64,000 nucleotides of DNA from Cladocopium goreaui (taxonomy: Eukaryota; Sar; Dinophyceae; Suessiales; Symbiodiniaceae). The position numbers were made by a program, and so were the translations under genes. Below, piece after piece: positions 51,115-60,500 of the stretch. The stretch lies in assembly GCA_947184155.2 (NCBI GenBank), contig CAMXCT020001480.1:1-64000 (forward strand), in the 5' to 3' direction. The stretch's first letter is position 1, and every line of letters starts with the position of its first letter. The notes beneath the pieces are model-generated. The model did not search any database. It was not told the DNA's origin and worked only from the letters and a program-made list of their open reading frames with translations.

Positions 51115-53818
51115 TCATTATATATATATATATAGATGCATACTTGTAGGTTCAGTGCTTCATGACATTTACTATAGATTTACTATAGTACAAGCCACTT
51201 GGATTAGTGGGTTATATCATTTCTGGTATATGGATATGAATGGGATATAACATGAGGAAATGGGGGAAACTTATATAACATTATAGGATATAATCCATTC
51301 CCCCTAGGTTTTAAACATGTTTTAAATGCCTAGGAGGTGTGTAAGATAAGGGGGATGGATTCTTGAGGTGGGCGAATTGGGGATTCAGCAGGCAGGGGAT
51401 TTAGGGGATGAAGACTGGAGGAGGAAGTTGGTTGAAATTGGGAATTAACATGATTAAGAAACAAACTTGAGGATTTAACTGGTGATGAAATATCATGGGG
51501 TTCTATGTCATGGGACATAGAACTACTGTGACATTTTTTTTGGGTTTATTCCAAGGCACGTGGCCACTAAGAATCTGGAAATTTGGAGCTGCTGGGGTTC
51601 AAAGATGCCCCGGGAGAAGCAACAAATCAGTTCAAGGGATTCCGACAAAACTCGTTGGATCAGGATGTACCCATACGAATCATCGTGTCTTGGCAGAAAA
51701 AACGAATCACTTTTCCGGAGCTTTTTCTGCCCTTGGTTATGTATCCAGCAACCGTCCCCAATGAACCAGACACGGGTGGTGTTTTCCACGTGAAGATCCA
51801 TGCGTTCCATCAACTTTCCACCATTTTCCATGCCCAGATCCATAAGACATCCATTATATCAACAATCTATCTACATATCACTTTAACAAGCACAAAAAAT
51901 TTAACAAAATATTCCTCAACATTCCTAATTCGAGAATCTGAACCAATTTTCCAACGTTTCTAGGTTAACCGCATCCATTTTGGTTGGTCAGATCCTCATT
52001 TTTCACTCTTAAATCACCAGTTTCGTGATTCAGATCCCAGTTTTTGTTAGTTCAAATCATCATTCTTGTAAGTTCCGATCTTTTCTTATTGTTAGACTAG
52101 CATTTGTTCAAAGATCCCAATGAGTTTTTCGAAGAATCCATCCTTTTTGGGTGGTGATTCCTAGCGTCCTTAGCGGCCCTAGCGGCCCCCAAGGAGGACC
52201 TGGGCTCCGAGCTGGACGCTTTGGGCAGCTCCTGGCGCCACGTCGCCTGTTGCTTCGTGGATCTGGGCGGCGATGCACGGCTGAGCGACGTGCTGCGGGC
52301 CCTGGGAAGCCTGGGAGCCGTTGAGGCGCCGGGGCCCCGCTGCGATGGGTCCTTTAAGATGGAGATTACAACCATAAAGTGGATATAGTGGAGATAATAT
52401 CTGGAGATTATATAACTAATAATCACTAATAAAGTGGATATCATGAAAATGATTGGAGATATCAGTGGATAACTGAATAAATGATGGTTGCTTGTGAAAA
52501 TTAGTTTGGGGATTGTACTAACTGATATGTTGGGGATTACATCGCGATGCATGAGGGTTTCTAAAAGATTTCTCATGTTAGTTCTATCACCAAAGATGCC
52601 CTAGGTACACCACTTATAGTTCTATGGCTTTAGATGCTAAATTAGCATCACTCATGGTTTTTCCAAGAAGTTCCTACTTGGGGGTGCTCCAGATACACTT
52701 CGGACATCAAAAGTCGTCTACACATGGGGTATCTGTTGCCGTTTTTGATGACCGGTTAGCGGTAGTTTTTGAGGTTGACAAGCCATGTTTTGCTAGGCTA
52801 CATCCCATATAGAAGTGGGTGATGATGTGGTTGTTCTCCAGAGATTGAAACTGTTATGCACAGAAAAGTAGCCGGTAAGTAGATTAGTTACCAAAGGACT
52901 ACTGTATCTTAGTGGAAATGGGTGATCCGCAGGATGCATATCAATCCTACAATTCCGGTGAGTGAACCAACTCAACAATTGGCTATTAAAAGCTGATTTC
53001 TAAGCCACAAGAATCCAACTGGGGATATTCCATCACTGGGCTATGAATCATAAGCTTATATTCAATGTCATTTACATGCAAAGATCAAGGAAATCCATAT
53101 CATCCAGTGATTAGGAGGGAGCTGTTAGGATGTTAGGATCTACTAAGAGTTTTCCAGCCGCATGACAACACAAGAACCGCAAAAACATGGTAAATGTTTG
53201 CTTCATCACAGTTTTCGCCATATGAAAAAGGCAATAGATTTGTGTGTTCCCCTATTTTGATACCGAAACGGGGTCTTCAAGGAGCAAACAATCGGATGAA
53301 GTTGCTGAAGTATTAGTCGCTCGCGTATAGGATAGAAGGAACATCATCAAGTGGGATGTTTACGCAAACATGGAGAAACATCATTATTTTGGGAGAACGT
53401 AGATTCTTGATACGCCAGTGTGTGCTGGGCATCAGAGAGTTGGTAAAATGTGAATAATTGCACAATCCAGCATACTTCATATCGACGAATCTACTTGTTA
53501 AGTTCAACTTTTATCTGGCATGCCACATCGTTTTCACCCCGCTGCAACCCCTCAATCTAGTACAATTTTATAGGGCCTAGAAGATGATTTTTCGAATCCA
53601 ATTGAGTAGTGGATTTGCCATCTATGACTATTTTGAATGAAGACATGATTTTTATAAATGGCCACCATCATTTACTTTCACCCCTTCAGATTGTATTAGT
53701 AAGCAGCCGACTCCAACTTGCGGAGCAGGCAGCGGAGGAGGGACAGCCGACACCTGATTTGGTGGTGAAGAGTGAAGCATTGCTGCGACTCTATCGCAAC
53801 AGCCAGATTGGAGGCTGA
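41813..53818 (+). CDS. Class I SAM-dependent methyltransferase, multi-exon host gene
   Basis: The exons are 41813-41963, 43187-43311, 52194-52343 and 53690-53818 (TGA), and upstream exons are not identified. Exon phases agree at every join. Exon 1 ends with LLEIGCHEG, the glycine-rich SAM-binding motif I, and exon 2 continues it (ITSSLLARRNQG) and supplies the acidic post-I strand RVLAVDRS. Exon 3 carries CCFVDLGGDARLSDVLRALG, the motif IV region, and exon 4 has PDLVVKSEALLRLYR and the stop. Donors are GT after exon 1, GC (GCAAGT) after exon 2 and GA (GATGGG) after exon 3. The substrate cannot be told from sequence; the fold suits a small-molecule, protein or RNA methyltransferase. The second intron is about 8.9 kb because it hosts the 43433-51074 retroelement. 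Confidence 0.65.
42084..42185. mobile_element. TA-flanked palindromic element, family 1
   Basis: Runs from TACCCTCTGGTTATGTCA to TAGTTATGTTACCAGAGGGT plus A, 102 bp, inside the first methyltransferase intron seen. Confidence 0.8.
42929..43147. mobile_element. Degenerate family 1 palindrome plus nested inverted repeat
   Basis: 42929-43036 has a family 1 left end and a decayed right end. It is followed by an inverted repeat, AAAATGGTGGATCTTTCCAT against ATGGAAAGATCCACCATTTT (43041-43130). Confidence 0.65.
43433..43484 (+). repeat. Split direct repeat A1 (left terminus)
   Basis: 52 bp, from ATGCCTGTTATCC to GCAAGATTTCAG. Identical to 50855-50906. Preceded by (TA)n. Confidence 0.92.
43496..43774 (+). 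CDS. Small hydrophobic ORF at the 5' end of the YR element
   Basis: 92 residues from ATG 43496. Residues 20-52 are strongly hydrophobic (LPLLLLVSGLAWFLGLLTGG), giving one or two membrane spans. Its TGA overlaps the next ORF's start as ATGA at 43771-43774. It may be a leader ORF or the N-terminus of Gag reached by frameshifting. Function unknown. Confidence 0.45.
   Translation: MHTWPLDFLRELRFWHTNDCLISLPLLLLVSGLAWFLGLLTGGFLAVLVLSPSCRRLLVLALRSIIGLIAPAPGPGGQDLRIRLAGYRTHTA
43771..44454 (+). CDS. Gag-like ORF 1a of the YR element
   Basis: 227 residues from ATG 43771. The N-terminal 90 residues are Ser/Gly/Pro-rich and acidic. The C-terminal 70 are compact and mixed alpha/beta in look (QNRIYVVLRAAPPH, then YNIYVSKVRGSAG). 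It overlaps the following ORF by 31 bases in another frame. It is of the type commonly annotated as hypothetical in dinoflagellate repeats. I infer a structural role only from position. Confidence 0.6.
   Translation: MSQESDVSEILFQFEGLTISVKRNSDSTQLSSPPRSTGLGSGVGHSPQGASLARSSGPARSDSSWTVPSGSDPGPEGERAEPWSSQWRAELVGACTPEQLLDIDLSPLESWVPRLSACGEWSPLARLGRGLRAGVAARIRLSGESTAVCESPRLAVQNRIYVVLRAAPPHASGWTTSYNIYVSKVRGSAGERFHRDSVSHAFASRAEASAYVLGAGCSWPPEYQASV
44424..46082 (+). CDS. Gag-like ORF 1b of the YR element
   Basis: 552 residues from ATG 44424, the first ATG of the frame. There is a folded-looking N-terminal region (about 1-130), then an acidic region, then a coiled-coil segment at about 195-215 (QMQQRILELETRLGTLQG). 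Residues about 270-510 are helix-rich, with SSSGVRGCLARDAFLKMSQD and QLAWLLTGLPEPNYQV. The C-terminus is a lysine/glycine-rich basic tail (KRKGKGKGKG) suited to nucleic-acid binding. There is no zinc knuckle. Position and the basic tail make it the probable nucleocapsid/Gag protein. The TGA at 46080-46082 lies inside the open Pol frame, so Pol could be reached by frameshift. Confidence 0.7.
   Translation: MASGVPGKRLSEKGVRSLLGVSAAGYSALAPVLFCPVEGDTVLFKSVAYLVKCRSGGFMFLVPDVPEVTDFVTAQEDVFGCRTCTITVELPRGKRTSEENAVLVDATWDQVSSFTRWSPLRGDEVEAVHRFYVGQSAGRPSAEAVMAAADAWIHDAMDDDTAGDYVTGDSGLEGFAEPPDSAAPPHGGTVEQDAVLQMQQRILELETRLGTLQGSAALHATPKAGGLQLLSSPSQPADAQVLQRLRALAGSGPGRLGAHERTARAERPEVAFDNALQEEMLGATEEDELHEALATTLEEVQDPMQRLLVLQTQQLSMLSKHLTAKNLDPIQKALGGSDASGSSSSGVRGCLARDAFLKMSQDLPRLASVGEQQILTDLGLQAPAGLTPGLLQDYMERRIPLGDHRLLTMMGYLMCHAYEVGARSGNRELQGFAMKGMTFVDQASIDAGRTQLAWLLTGLPEPNYQVCQRNKQRAQLQPFSKLTSATAVAANVSYLKDLDFLEGRIQAAGKPTKATPQGDEKTEVTPRPKRKGKGKGKGSPSPAGEEATTAPS
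46133..50605 (+). CDS. pol: Pol polyprotein: RT, RNase H, methyltransferase-like, 2A, tyrosine recombinase
   Basis: About 1490 residues from the first ATG after Gag. The frame is open back to 44579, but the portion overlapping Gag has the Arg/Ser-rich look of a shadow. RT motif A is ISSDDLCEFYY (about 47267-47300), motif B is LAMGDSLAVEIAQQSH, and motif C is TIDDHIG (aspartates at 47579-47584). RNase H begins at FMMDASPFGG (catalytic Asp at 48080). A methyltransferase-like domain has IELFSGSGNW (motif I, about 48330-48362) and GPPCWSFG (motif IV, 48512-48535). CGDIEENPGP at 49604-49633 is a 2A-type motif. The tyrosine recombinase follows, with GMLHPNEF, TLRGSGATHLY, GRW and LEYYIQE. No stops or frameshifts are visible, so this copy may be active. 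Confidence 0.9.
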   Translation: MHSGSTKLLSDFEVPATIQCIEIMRVVLQLVGQSHSGLGEFLRRSLFRRKSSVSRHVCGSCNSADLWPCPPPLWRWTGPAKLSPRRRKRRKFLETRAKLLQVVIIVLNWLSLGYPKYPSTVCELGAKISDQQHAMIERLESLVGYFLLAEPVAAAELGRAGEKLSKICDAVIQLPSTVPDISWDEMASFLDLIHRDFDPYSSTAAAPDQQTHHDVSGEPVPDQNRQLGVDVPLSVSPAKPVIAERIKWKLGPTFNPEPFLVDPVVQAAFKDPDVLRKPATDWPAKRRARVHCDRAELKKLAEKWDKLGACALIPVHCVPEDEAVGLFAVNKDSEYDRLIVNPTVVNSRMYGCNTYTKTLAPGHLIGLIRLHADECLAISSDDLCEFYYTFRVSPQRAARNAIGTVFLGKEFEGFSCYDPQYADQSVYICLRTLAMGDSLAVEIAQQSHFNLLRTIADSMRPDEILQYRHPIPRGPFYELLTIDDHIGLHKLSCTPRWDPAKNDRDLEVFARAELAYNTVGLVAHPGKKQRRVFSATVLGAEIDGIAGRCSAPRNRVALLMLLTSFVVIKRCATRKILQCLLGCWIHVCLFRRPTFAVLEQVFHEGVGLPIHQPFYLSAMAVNELLALLLLGPLIQADLRVSVTEDVFMMDASPFGGALCRTRVGAFAAEEMWRHTEQRGYYTALQHGAREVLHEKGLDHEETFGPPSEQAVDFAVSLSPAPLWPGVEDVTFDCIELFSGSGNWSKAHAAEGFRVHPGIERGATGVSFGDLMDPVTFRKTAALAASGTVKEWHAGPPCWSFGTLRRPRLRSKLFPAGFNSSDPVTHEQTILAMRTAFILTLALLSGSYISVEQPGASFMFELHCFQVLLSLGCWLTRFPFCSFGSGFNKPSKWLHNKPWLLPLESTCQCRYKGCHFVIEGSFTRQSIELFDQRCSPSAAEVYGRAPVPGEAVSAYSAMYPWSLVQRMARGSKLERDHGAPTTSTAQHTVEPESRRAWHEDPDWVNELCNGSKFTEMFRHRFKKSGHINTLECRVYKSWLKFCAKSHPRSRVLGILDSRVTMGAAAKGRSSSRALSRILRSSLGYVLGGCLYPGTLHCRSSWNRADGPSRDSEVPGPTRETPLWLTDLQKGRVKRFDVIIKSACWRNPLGRWVRLLLLLCGDIEENPGPAKDYIPRGELDFDVGFSPATLDRMQKCLQEFSSWLQTRAQTSLEAVLVTAEAVDAALRAYGKECFAAGKPRYWLVYAITAVQHLRPQFRNFLAGAWQVDRKWQIEEPGQCRAVLSAPLIRAIISLSLLWGWRSFAALVALGFSGMLHPNEFVNLMRSDLIFPEDTLEQRAAMYIYIKNPKTARFARRQHVKVLDDSVIWLARKVFWSLPMASKLFNASMAVFRRQWNAVLSHIGVPHKQNVRGATPGTLRGSGATHLYLEDEDLSKICWRGRWAKMRTLEYYIQEVGAQLFLHQLGPKVKANIAFLSSHTGTVMRAVFAASEV
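48320..48760 (+). other. DNA methyltransferase-like domain within Pol
   Basis: FDCIELFSGSGNWSKAHAAE fits the FxGxG SAM-binding loop. WHAGPPCWSFG fits the Pro-Cys catalytic motif IV of C5-cytosine methyltransferases. SVEQPGAS about 50 residues later lies where motif VI is expected, although the canonical ENV is not kept. The target-recognition region seems short. Either a diverged C5 enzyme or a degenerate fold is possible. Confidence 0.6.
49583..49633 (+). other. 2A-like ribosome-skipping peptide
   Basis: The residues WVRLLLLLCGDIEENPGP match the D-(V/I)-E-x-N-P-G-P consensus exactly, with a Leu-rich helix before it as in known 2A sequences. Skipping would occur between Gly (49628-49630) and Pro (49631-49633). 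That would release the RT-RNase H-methyltransferase part from a recombinase starting with Pro. Confidence 0.88.
49631..50605 (+). other. Tyrosine recombinase domain of Pol
   Basis: About 324 residues after the 2A site. The helical N-terminal domain is followed by the catalytic domain: LGFSGMLHPNEF (first-Arg position occupied by His, 50072-50074), TPGTLRGSGATHLY (second Arg, 50381-50383), WRGRW, and the candidate nucleophile Tyr in LEYYIQE (50474-50479). The order and spacing fit YR retroelement integrases. Confidence 0.8.
50606..50707. other. 3' untranslated spacer of the YR element
   Basis: About 100 bp between the Pol stop and B1, with TTTCTACCGTTTCTAC and TACTGTTTCTCCGG phrases. No ORF. 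Confidence 0.6.
50708..50857 (+). repeat. Split direct repeat B1
   Basis: 150 bp, from GATTGGGAGTGACATTTTCC to AACTGTGGATG. Identical to 50925-51074 by eye. Confidence 0.93.
50855..50906 (+). repeat. Split direct repeat A2
   Basis: 52 bp identical to A1. Shares its first ATG with the end of B1. Confidence 0.93.
50925..51074 (+). repeat. Split direct repeat B2 (right terminus)
   Basis: 150 bp identical to B1. Ends in GTGGATG and is followed directly by (TA)n. Confidence 0.93.
51075..52193. other. Intron remainder with (TA)n tract
   Basis: (TA)n at 51075-51135 is the right-hand half of the tract that hosts the YR element. The rest is AT-rich intron ending in the repeated acceptor-like TAGCGGCCCTAGCGGCCC just before exon 3. 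Confidence 0.6.
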
Positions 53819-55480
53819 GAACTGCACGGGGTATGGGTCCAGATTCCACGAAAGGTGACCGTAGGAGCCCCCAAATAGAGGCAGAAAAAGGTTGAATGTG
53901 CCGGTAAGTTTCACGAGGGGATGAAGATTTTTCTTCATTCCTTTTTGGGAATTGCTGTCATCCAGCGCATGTTCTTTTTTGTTTTGACATGACCAATTTT
54001 TTTATGGCTGAAGCACGGTTGAGCCTATCAGAAAGATCAGGAAATGCGATGAAATGCGAACACATTGCCGCGTCAAGAGTAAATAGTATGATACATAGCC
54101 GTATCTATACAATATCCACATTCATATGGGCTCATATCTATTTCTATATCTATTTCTATATCTATGCCTCTGTCTATCTCTCCACACCATTGGATCATTG
54201 GATCAACACACCACTGCCTCTATTTGGTCCACGAAAAATTCTGTTCACCTCCATGTCCAAGGCTTCCACCGAAGCTTGAACTGACTGGTTCAAATCCGTA
54301 TGTAATATATATATATAATATATACTGTGTATATATATAATATATATATATAGTATAATATATAATATAATATATATATATATAATATAATATGCAATAT
54401 ATATATACAATATATGCATAACTGGTTGGTGGTTTGGAACATGAATTCCAACTTTTCCCCCATAGTTGAGATGATGATCCAATCTGACGAACTCATATTT
54501 TTCAGGAGGGTTGAAGCCACCAATTAGATAATGTGTCAAATATTGCGACGTCACGGCAATGATGGTAGGGATAACTATGCCACCATGACCTTATCTTAAC
54601 TTGGTGAGCTCAATGTATATACAATTAGCCATAATATGTATATATATATATTTTTATACATACACATTTACACACACACATATATATATTTATACATTTA
54701 TTTATTTAGTTACTTATTTATTTATTTTCACCTAGAACCCTAAATGATCTCTATTTTGGACGCTTAGCCACTTAAGTCCGAATTTTACAAGTCCAATCTT
54801 CCAAAACAGGGGTCATTTGGGTTCCAGCAGGTATACATACACACAAAAAAATATGTGTATATATATATACACATACACATACTACATACATGTGGTTTGG
54901 GCATGTTTGGGCATCCACATCAACTTGTACTGTGTATTTCCTAGGGGGCTCTGATTGTAGATAAGACAGTGTTTGATATGCTACGAGAGAAACAACATAT
55001 AAAGTACCTTGATGGACAAGCATAAATAATGCATGAACATAAAGTAAAAACACTAAACTTTTCAGCAGTACAAAAAAATACAGCCAAAGTTTGCTCTCCA
55101 AATGCGTCAGAAGAGAAGCATATAGCACTTGAAAGTTGAAGATGAAAGAACTCCTCCCCAGCTAGCCACTGCTTCAAACAAAGTACAACCACCACCAACA
55201 CCAACAACAGCAACAGCAACAACAACAACAACAACAACAAAAACAAAAACAACAAAAGCAAGCAACATTTCTGAGAGAATGTTTGCTTTCAAACTCAAAA
55301 CAGTTTTTTTTGTATCGCCTTGACTAGATTTTTCCGGCTCAAAGCATTCAAACGCGCAATTCAGACAATACAGATGCCAGAAAGGATGCCGGTTAGGATT
55401 TCAGAATAGATGCCAGGATAGAATGCGAGAATAGAATGTCAGATAGAACGTCAGGGTATATATGCCATAGATACTTCCAG
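53819..55480. repeat. Intergenic DNA with TA and CAA microsatellites
   Basis: (TA)n-rich stretches occupy 54303-54420, 54630-54760 and 54840-54890. A CAA/CCA trinucleotide tract lies at 55186-55262. Degenerate AGATGCCAG phrases occupy 55370-55450. No gene is recognised. Confidence 0.6.
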
Positions 55481-55485
55481 ATGGT

Positions 55486-55900
55486 ATGTCAGAAACTATG
55501 TCAGAACAGTGTGAAAGGGCGGGGATCACTCGAAGGAAACACCTGGCATTCTATCTGAACATTCCGCTGCTGCGCAGCACCTGCACCACCTCAGAGCCGG
55601 CCGCGTGGTACAGTATTCCAGCGGCAAATTTTTTGGACATCAGGAGTTTCTGGTGTTCCACAAGCTCTTCATAGACGGGCCCTGTAGAGGGAAACTCCCG
55701 TTGAAGAGCAAGGACGACGCTGCTACTTTTCCGGCCGGGGTTACGTATTGGGGGACAGTCACATATGTGCCAGAAGTGATCGCGGACGACTTTGCTAGCC
55801 GGCCCGGCCACTACAAAGTGACGTAAAACAACTGAATTTGATTGCAGTGGTGCTAAACCTAAACCCACAAACTGGGGCCGCGTTCTGCAGCAAGGCTGGG
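55486..55900. other. Ambiguous protein-like region, both strands open
   Basis: On the plus strand, 55605-55826 contains GVTYWGTVTYVPEVIADDFA. On the minus strand, 55551-56087 contains ALQREFPSTGPVYEELVEHQ. Both look protein-like, and I cannot choose between them or name a family. Confidence 0.25.
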
Positions 55901-55902
55901 GT

Positions 55903-56296
55903 TTGATCACAGCATTACTAGCTGCCAAGGCAGTCAGGACAGCATGTCCCACCTCGGAAGCAGCAACTGACACAGCAGTAAAGCTCACAGCGGAACCAAC
56001 GGCCAAACCAGTTCCAGCAAGCACCAGCAGTGCAGATGTTTCCGCAAGATCAATCACCCCACCAATATCAGCATACGCCAGCACCACAATTTACACAGCA
56101 GAATGCACCCTTGACTCAGCAACAGGCTAGGCGGCAGATGCAACAGCAAAAGCAATTACCGAGCCAATACCAGTGCCAAGCAGCAAGGTGGTCAGGACAG
56201 CATGTCCGGAAGCAGCAGCAGACACAGCAGCAAAGCCGGCAGCGGAACCAACGGCCAAACCAATTCCAGCAAGCACCAGCTGGACAGTTGATTTGA
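55903..56296 (+). pseudogene. Gln-rich repeat fragment
   Basis: A segment of about 105-115 bp at 55925-56037 recurs, diverged, at 56180-56284. In the plus frame ending at 56296, both copies read SGQHV followed by QRNQRPNQFQQAPA. The first copy carries a TAA. This suggests a decayed Gln-rich repeat protein. The shared frame favours the plus strand. Confidence 0.4.
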
Positions 56297-57542
56297 ACCA
56301 TAATGCAAAAATTCAGCTAACAGACATGCTGCGTGTTTTTCAACAAATATGCGCGCTTACCATATGCACAGTGCTTTTTAGAAATGCATGTAAATATGTA
56401 AACATACAGTAAAATGAACAAAAGAAAAATCAATCAATCAGTCAATGAATCGATAGATATACATATATATAAATACATATATATATATATAAACGTGGTT
56501 TGGTGCATAGCACATTCATTACACACATGCATGTACATAGTTGTACATAGTTGTACATAGTATGATTTCAATGTCCGCGGAGGTGGAATGTCCCATGGCG
56601 TGGTGGCCCACATTTTTTTGCCAAGTGATTGGCCATGAAATTGTTTGGGAAAGGCTTCGATTTCCTTGGTTTCGAACATGTGATGGCGACATTCGAGCGG
56701 CTTGAAGATGGGCCCATTCCCGCGGAAAAACGGACTCCCCGACGTTTGCGGCGGAAAACGCTCCATATATTTTTGGACATGCCTTGGTGGGACAAACGAT
56801 GGTACTAGAATCCCAAACAAAAAACTGAGACTTGTGTGGGCCGTCATATATGTTTGAAATTTGACAACTGCATTAGTTTGTTTTTTCTTGGTAAATCAAA
56901 ACTTCATGAATCAAACCATGGGAACCCATCACACGATCACGTTTTTTTTGATGTGAGAGGAAATGCCAAGGAGGTTTTGACTTGTTTTTCTTGGCAAGTC
57001 ATCACCCGAAAAGGGCACACATTGATTTTGTCAAACACAAACTGCAAAACAAACATCTTGACTTTATAATAATGGTCAATGATGTTGGTTAATGGTGATT
57101 AATGACTGATTGGTGGTTTGGAACCATATACAGATAAGGAGTGGGGTTCTACCGCTATGGCGGGGAATTGGACTGTGAATTGGGGACAAATCACCAACTC
57201 AACGCCGTGCTGAAAAGTGGGGCAAATTGCCAGACCTTGCAAGTCCCTATTGTTTGTGGTTAGTTCGGTTCTGAACCTGCCCTTCTTTCTGCTGTATCAT
57301 GACATTCCTCCTTAGATTCCTCAATATGGTGTTTTTTTTTCCCCTTTTCATTGACTACTTCCCAATTTTTGCTGGCGAAACCCTTGCCATTGGTCGGATT
57401 TGTCTAGGATCAACGCATGATTTTCTTGAGCAACATCGCATTTTTGTTGATACCTTTCCATTTCAGGTGAAATATCCCAACTGATGTTGGTTGAATTCAC
57501 CGAGAAATCCATCCTTTTTCCGTCGCAAAGCTGGCCACCAAG
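56297..57542. other. No gene recognised
   Basis: AT-rich intergenic or intronic DNA with short TA tracts near 56455-56492. Confidence 0.4.
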
Positions 57543-60500
57543 GGAAACCCGGCGACAGTGCTGGGCCTGGGCAGTACGATGCCCACAAGGCGGGGATGGG
57601 TCAAAAGCCTATCCCCCTGTAGTTCACATCAAAATAGCTGGTAAATGGATGTTCCATAAATCCCCATATTTAGCTGGTGAACATCAAAATAGCTGGGATT
57701 TATGGATGTTTATTGCCCTAAAAATATGGTATTTTCATAGGTATTGATCCATAGCCAAAAAAAAATCCCAATAAGAACATGTGCAATGGTATATGTTCCG
57801 AAATATCATTTAATGATATGTAGTGGGATTCCTGCAAAATATCGAGATGAAACTAACAGATGATGGGTGGTTGATGACGAGTTCGAGGATGATAAACACT
57901 ATATTAGGGATCATCACACTCCGTGAACGGGACAACACAGGGTTTCGATCAAAGCAAATTTGAGCCACTAAAGATACCAATAGCGTTGTTGATTTCCATG
58001 ACATGCCGATGTTTGGATGGGATGAACAGTAATTTGTCATGACTTTTAAAACCATTTGAGGGAACAAATAGAACATATTACTATCAACATTTTCTGGACA
58101 ATATGGGGATTAAAGGGATTTAATGGGGATTAAATGGGGATTGAACCATCTTTTGTAGGTGTTATCACTGTTAAAACCATTTATAGCAATCAAAAGATGT
58201 TCTCTGTGATCACAAATAGAACGTATGTTGATTTGCTATCAACATTTTTGTTTGTTTTTGGCAATGCGAAAGTATTTACAACGGATTGAATTAGCAACAT
58301 ATCGTCGTTTGTTTATAGTTGGAGATTTACCCTTTGGTAATTTAACATAGCTATTGAAAATGACCACATATAGTGGATTTTCCCATTAAAAATGGTGATT
58401 TTCCATAGTTATGTTAGTTTACCAGAGGGTAACCATTCTGGGTTTGTCTGAAAAGAAGATACCGGCAGATCTCTGCTGGATTTTCATCATTTTCCCCAGA
58501 AAAATTGAGACGCCGTAAAAAGGCTGTGCAATTTTCAGACACAGCCATGTATTGTATCAGAAACAGGACAACATAGGAGATATCGATTCAGATACAGATG
58601 TATCTGTATATGTATGTATATATATATATATTGATGTAGATCTAATGTAGGCTGAGACACAAATATATCTGCTTTTGTGCATGCCTCCAGCTTGAATCTG
58701 GCCAAAGGAGGTTGTGCTTGCCGTGAAACTTTGGCAGTGGACATAAATGGGTATGCATCACATTCTTTTAGCAACATATGTGCGAGAAAATTACTTGTGG
58801 TTCATTCCAGTTCGTAAGTGGGTTATAACTTTGAAAACCCCAGTTGTAATTGGACCAGTCCTTTCCCCCACTTATCATTGAGGTCATAAGCCACTTACTA
58901 GGTGGGGTGAACCACCAAGTTCGCCGGAGATTGTGCAAAATTTAGATCAGTTGATATTTTCCAGCGTTGAAAAACGAGGGTGTATATTAATGTGTGAATG
59001 TTTATATATACATACACTATATACACAATAGTTTTACATACATAAATGTATATATATGCATAATTATGCATAATTATATATATATGTATAGATGAATAAG
59101 TATGCTACATGTGTGTATGACCCAATAGCATTATACAATACACATGGGTTTGTCCCACATTGATTTCCTTGGATGGTTTTCTTGATGTCAAAAATCTCGA
59201 CAGCTATCAAGGATTTTAGACATCACCCAACTCCAGATGTTTGTCTGCACATCCAAATCTACCTTAATCTACCCTCTGGTAAATTAACATAGACCCTGAG
59301 AATCGCTAATTTTTAATGGAAACTAATCTTCCAACCCCTATCTGGCAGGGTCTATGTTAATCTACTGGAGGGTATATTTAAATCTAACTATGTATCTCCA
59401 AATCTATCTCTTATCTACATATCTATCTCCAAATCTATCTCTGGATCTACATATCTATGTACTTATATGTACTTATATAATACCCATTGATCTAAATTGG
59501 CAACCCCGGATTAATAAACCCTGATCACTATTTGGCTACCTCCAATTAATTAGTGGTGTCATCTGCTACGAAGGGGTGATAGGCCAATGATCGCCAAGTG
59601 GTCTCGCCAAATCCAGGCTTGACATTCTACCTTGGAACCTAAACTGGAGGTACCTACCATATATAAGGTCGATGAAAGAGCTATGTCAGCTATGCAAGGG
59701 GATATACCCCCAAATGTGGCTCTATATGATACAGTACCCCCAGTTTAGGTACCTGAAATGGCGACTGATGATATATATATATATCTATATAAATCTTTAT
59801 ATCTATATCTACATTCTAAACCCATATCTAAATCCAAACATCTATATCCAAATAAGTCTACAGATCTATATACCTACATGAATCAAAAGAATCTATACCC
59901 GCCGGTAAACATTTTACATAGATATGGACAACAAACTATAGGTTTTCTACATTAGTGTCATTTTCCACATGTTAGTGTCCGTTGGCCACACCATATCCTC
60001 ATTATACCACCATTTTTGTTGCTGAAATCACTAAAATCCCAGATTTTGATGTTGAAACCATCAAAAAACATGTGGAAAATCATCCATTTGTAAACGATTT
60101 TCGGCCCCCATGGGTTTTCCACAAGCGATCTTCGTTGAGCGGCAGTACCGGACGTTGGCCAACAGCGCCACCGGTAGCAAGATCAGTCCGTCGCGGCCTC
60201 AGGTGGTTTGGTGCTGGTTTTTTGGGGGCCATTTTTATGATGGTTACCGTAGGTTTCCCTCCGGTAAACGTTTACATAACATGGAAAATCACCGTTTTAA
60301 TGGGCAAATCATCTAATGATCAATTTTCCATAGCTATGTTAGTTTACCAGAGGGTAACATATTTTAAACCCGTATTTTTTCGATATTTTTTATGCTTAGA
60401 ATTGACAAGTGTGTTTAGTTATTTTTATCATCCACACATTGATTGATTATAGTAGTTGGGAATTTCACTCAGAAACCAGTTTTGACAAGAAAACATGTGG

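Noticed and set aside
54303-54420. TATA-type promoter clusters
   Set aside because: They are long (TA)n microsatellites. Dinoflagellate promoters generally lack a TATA box, and no gene start is nearby.
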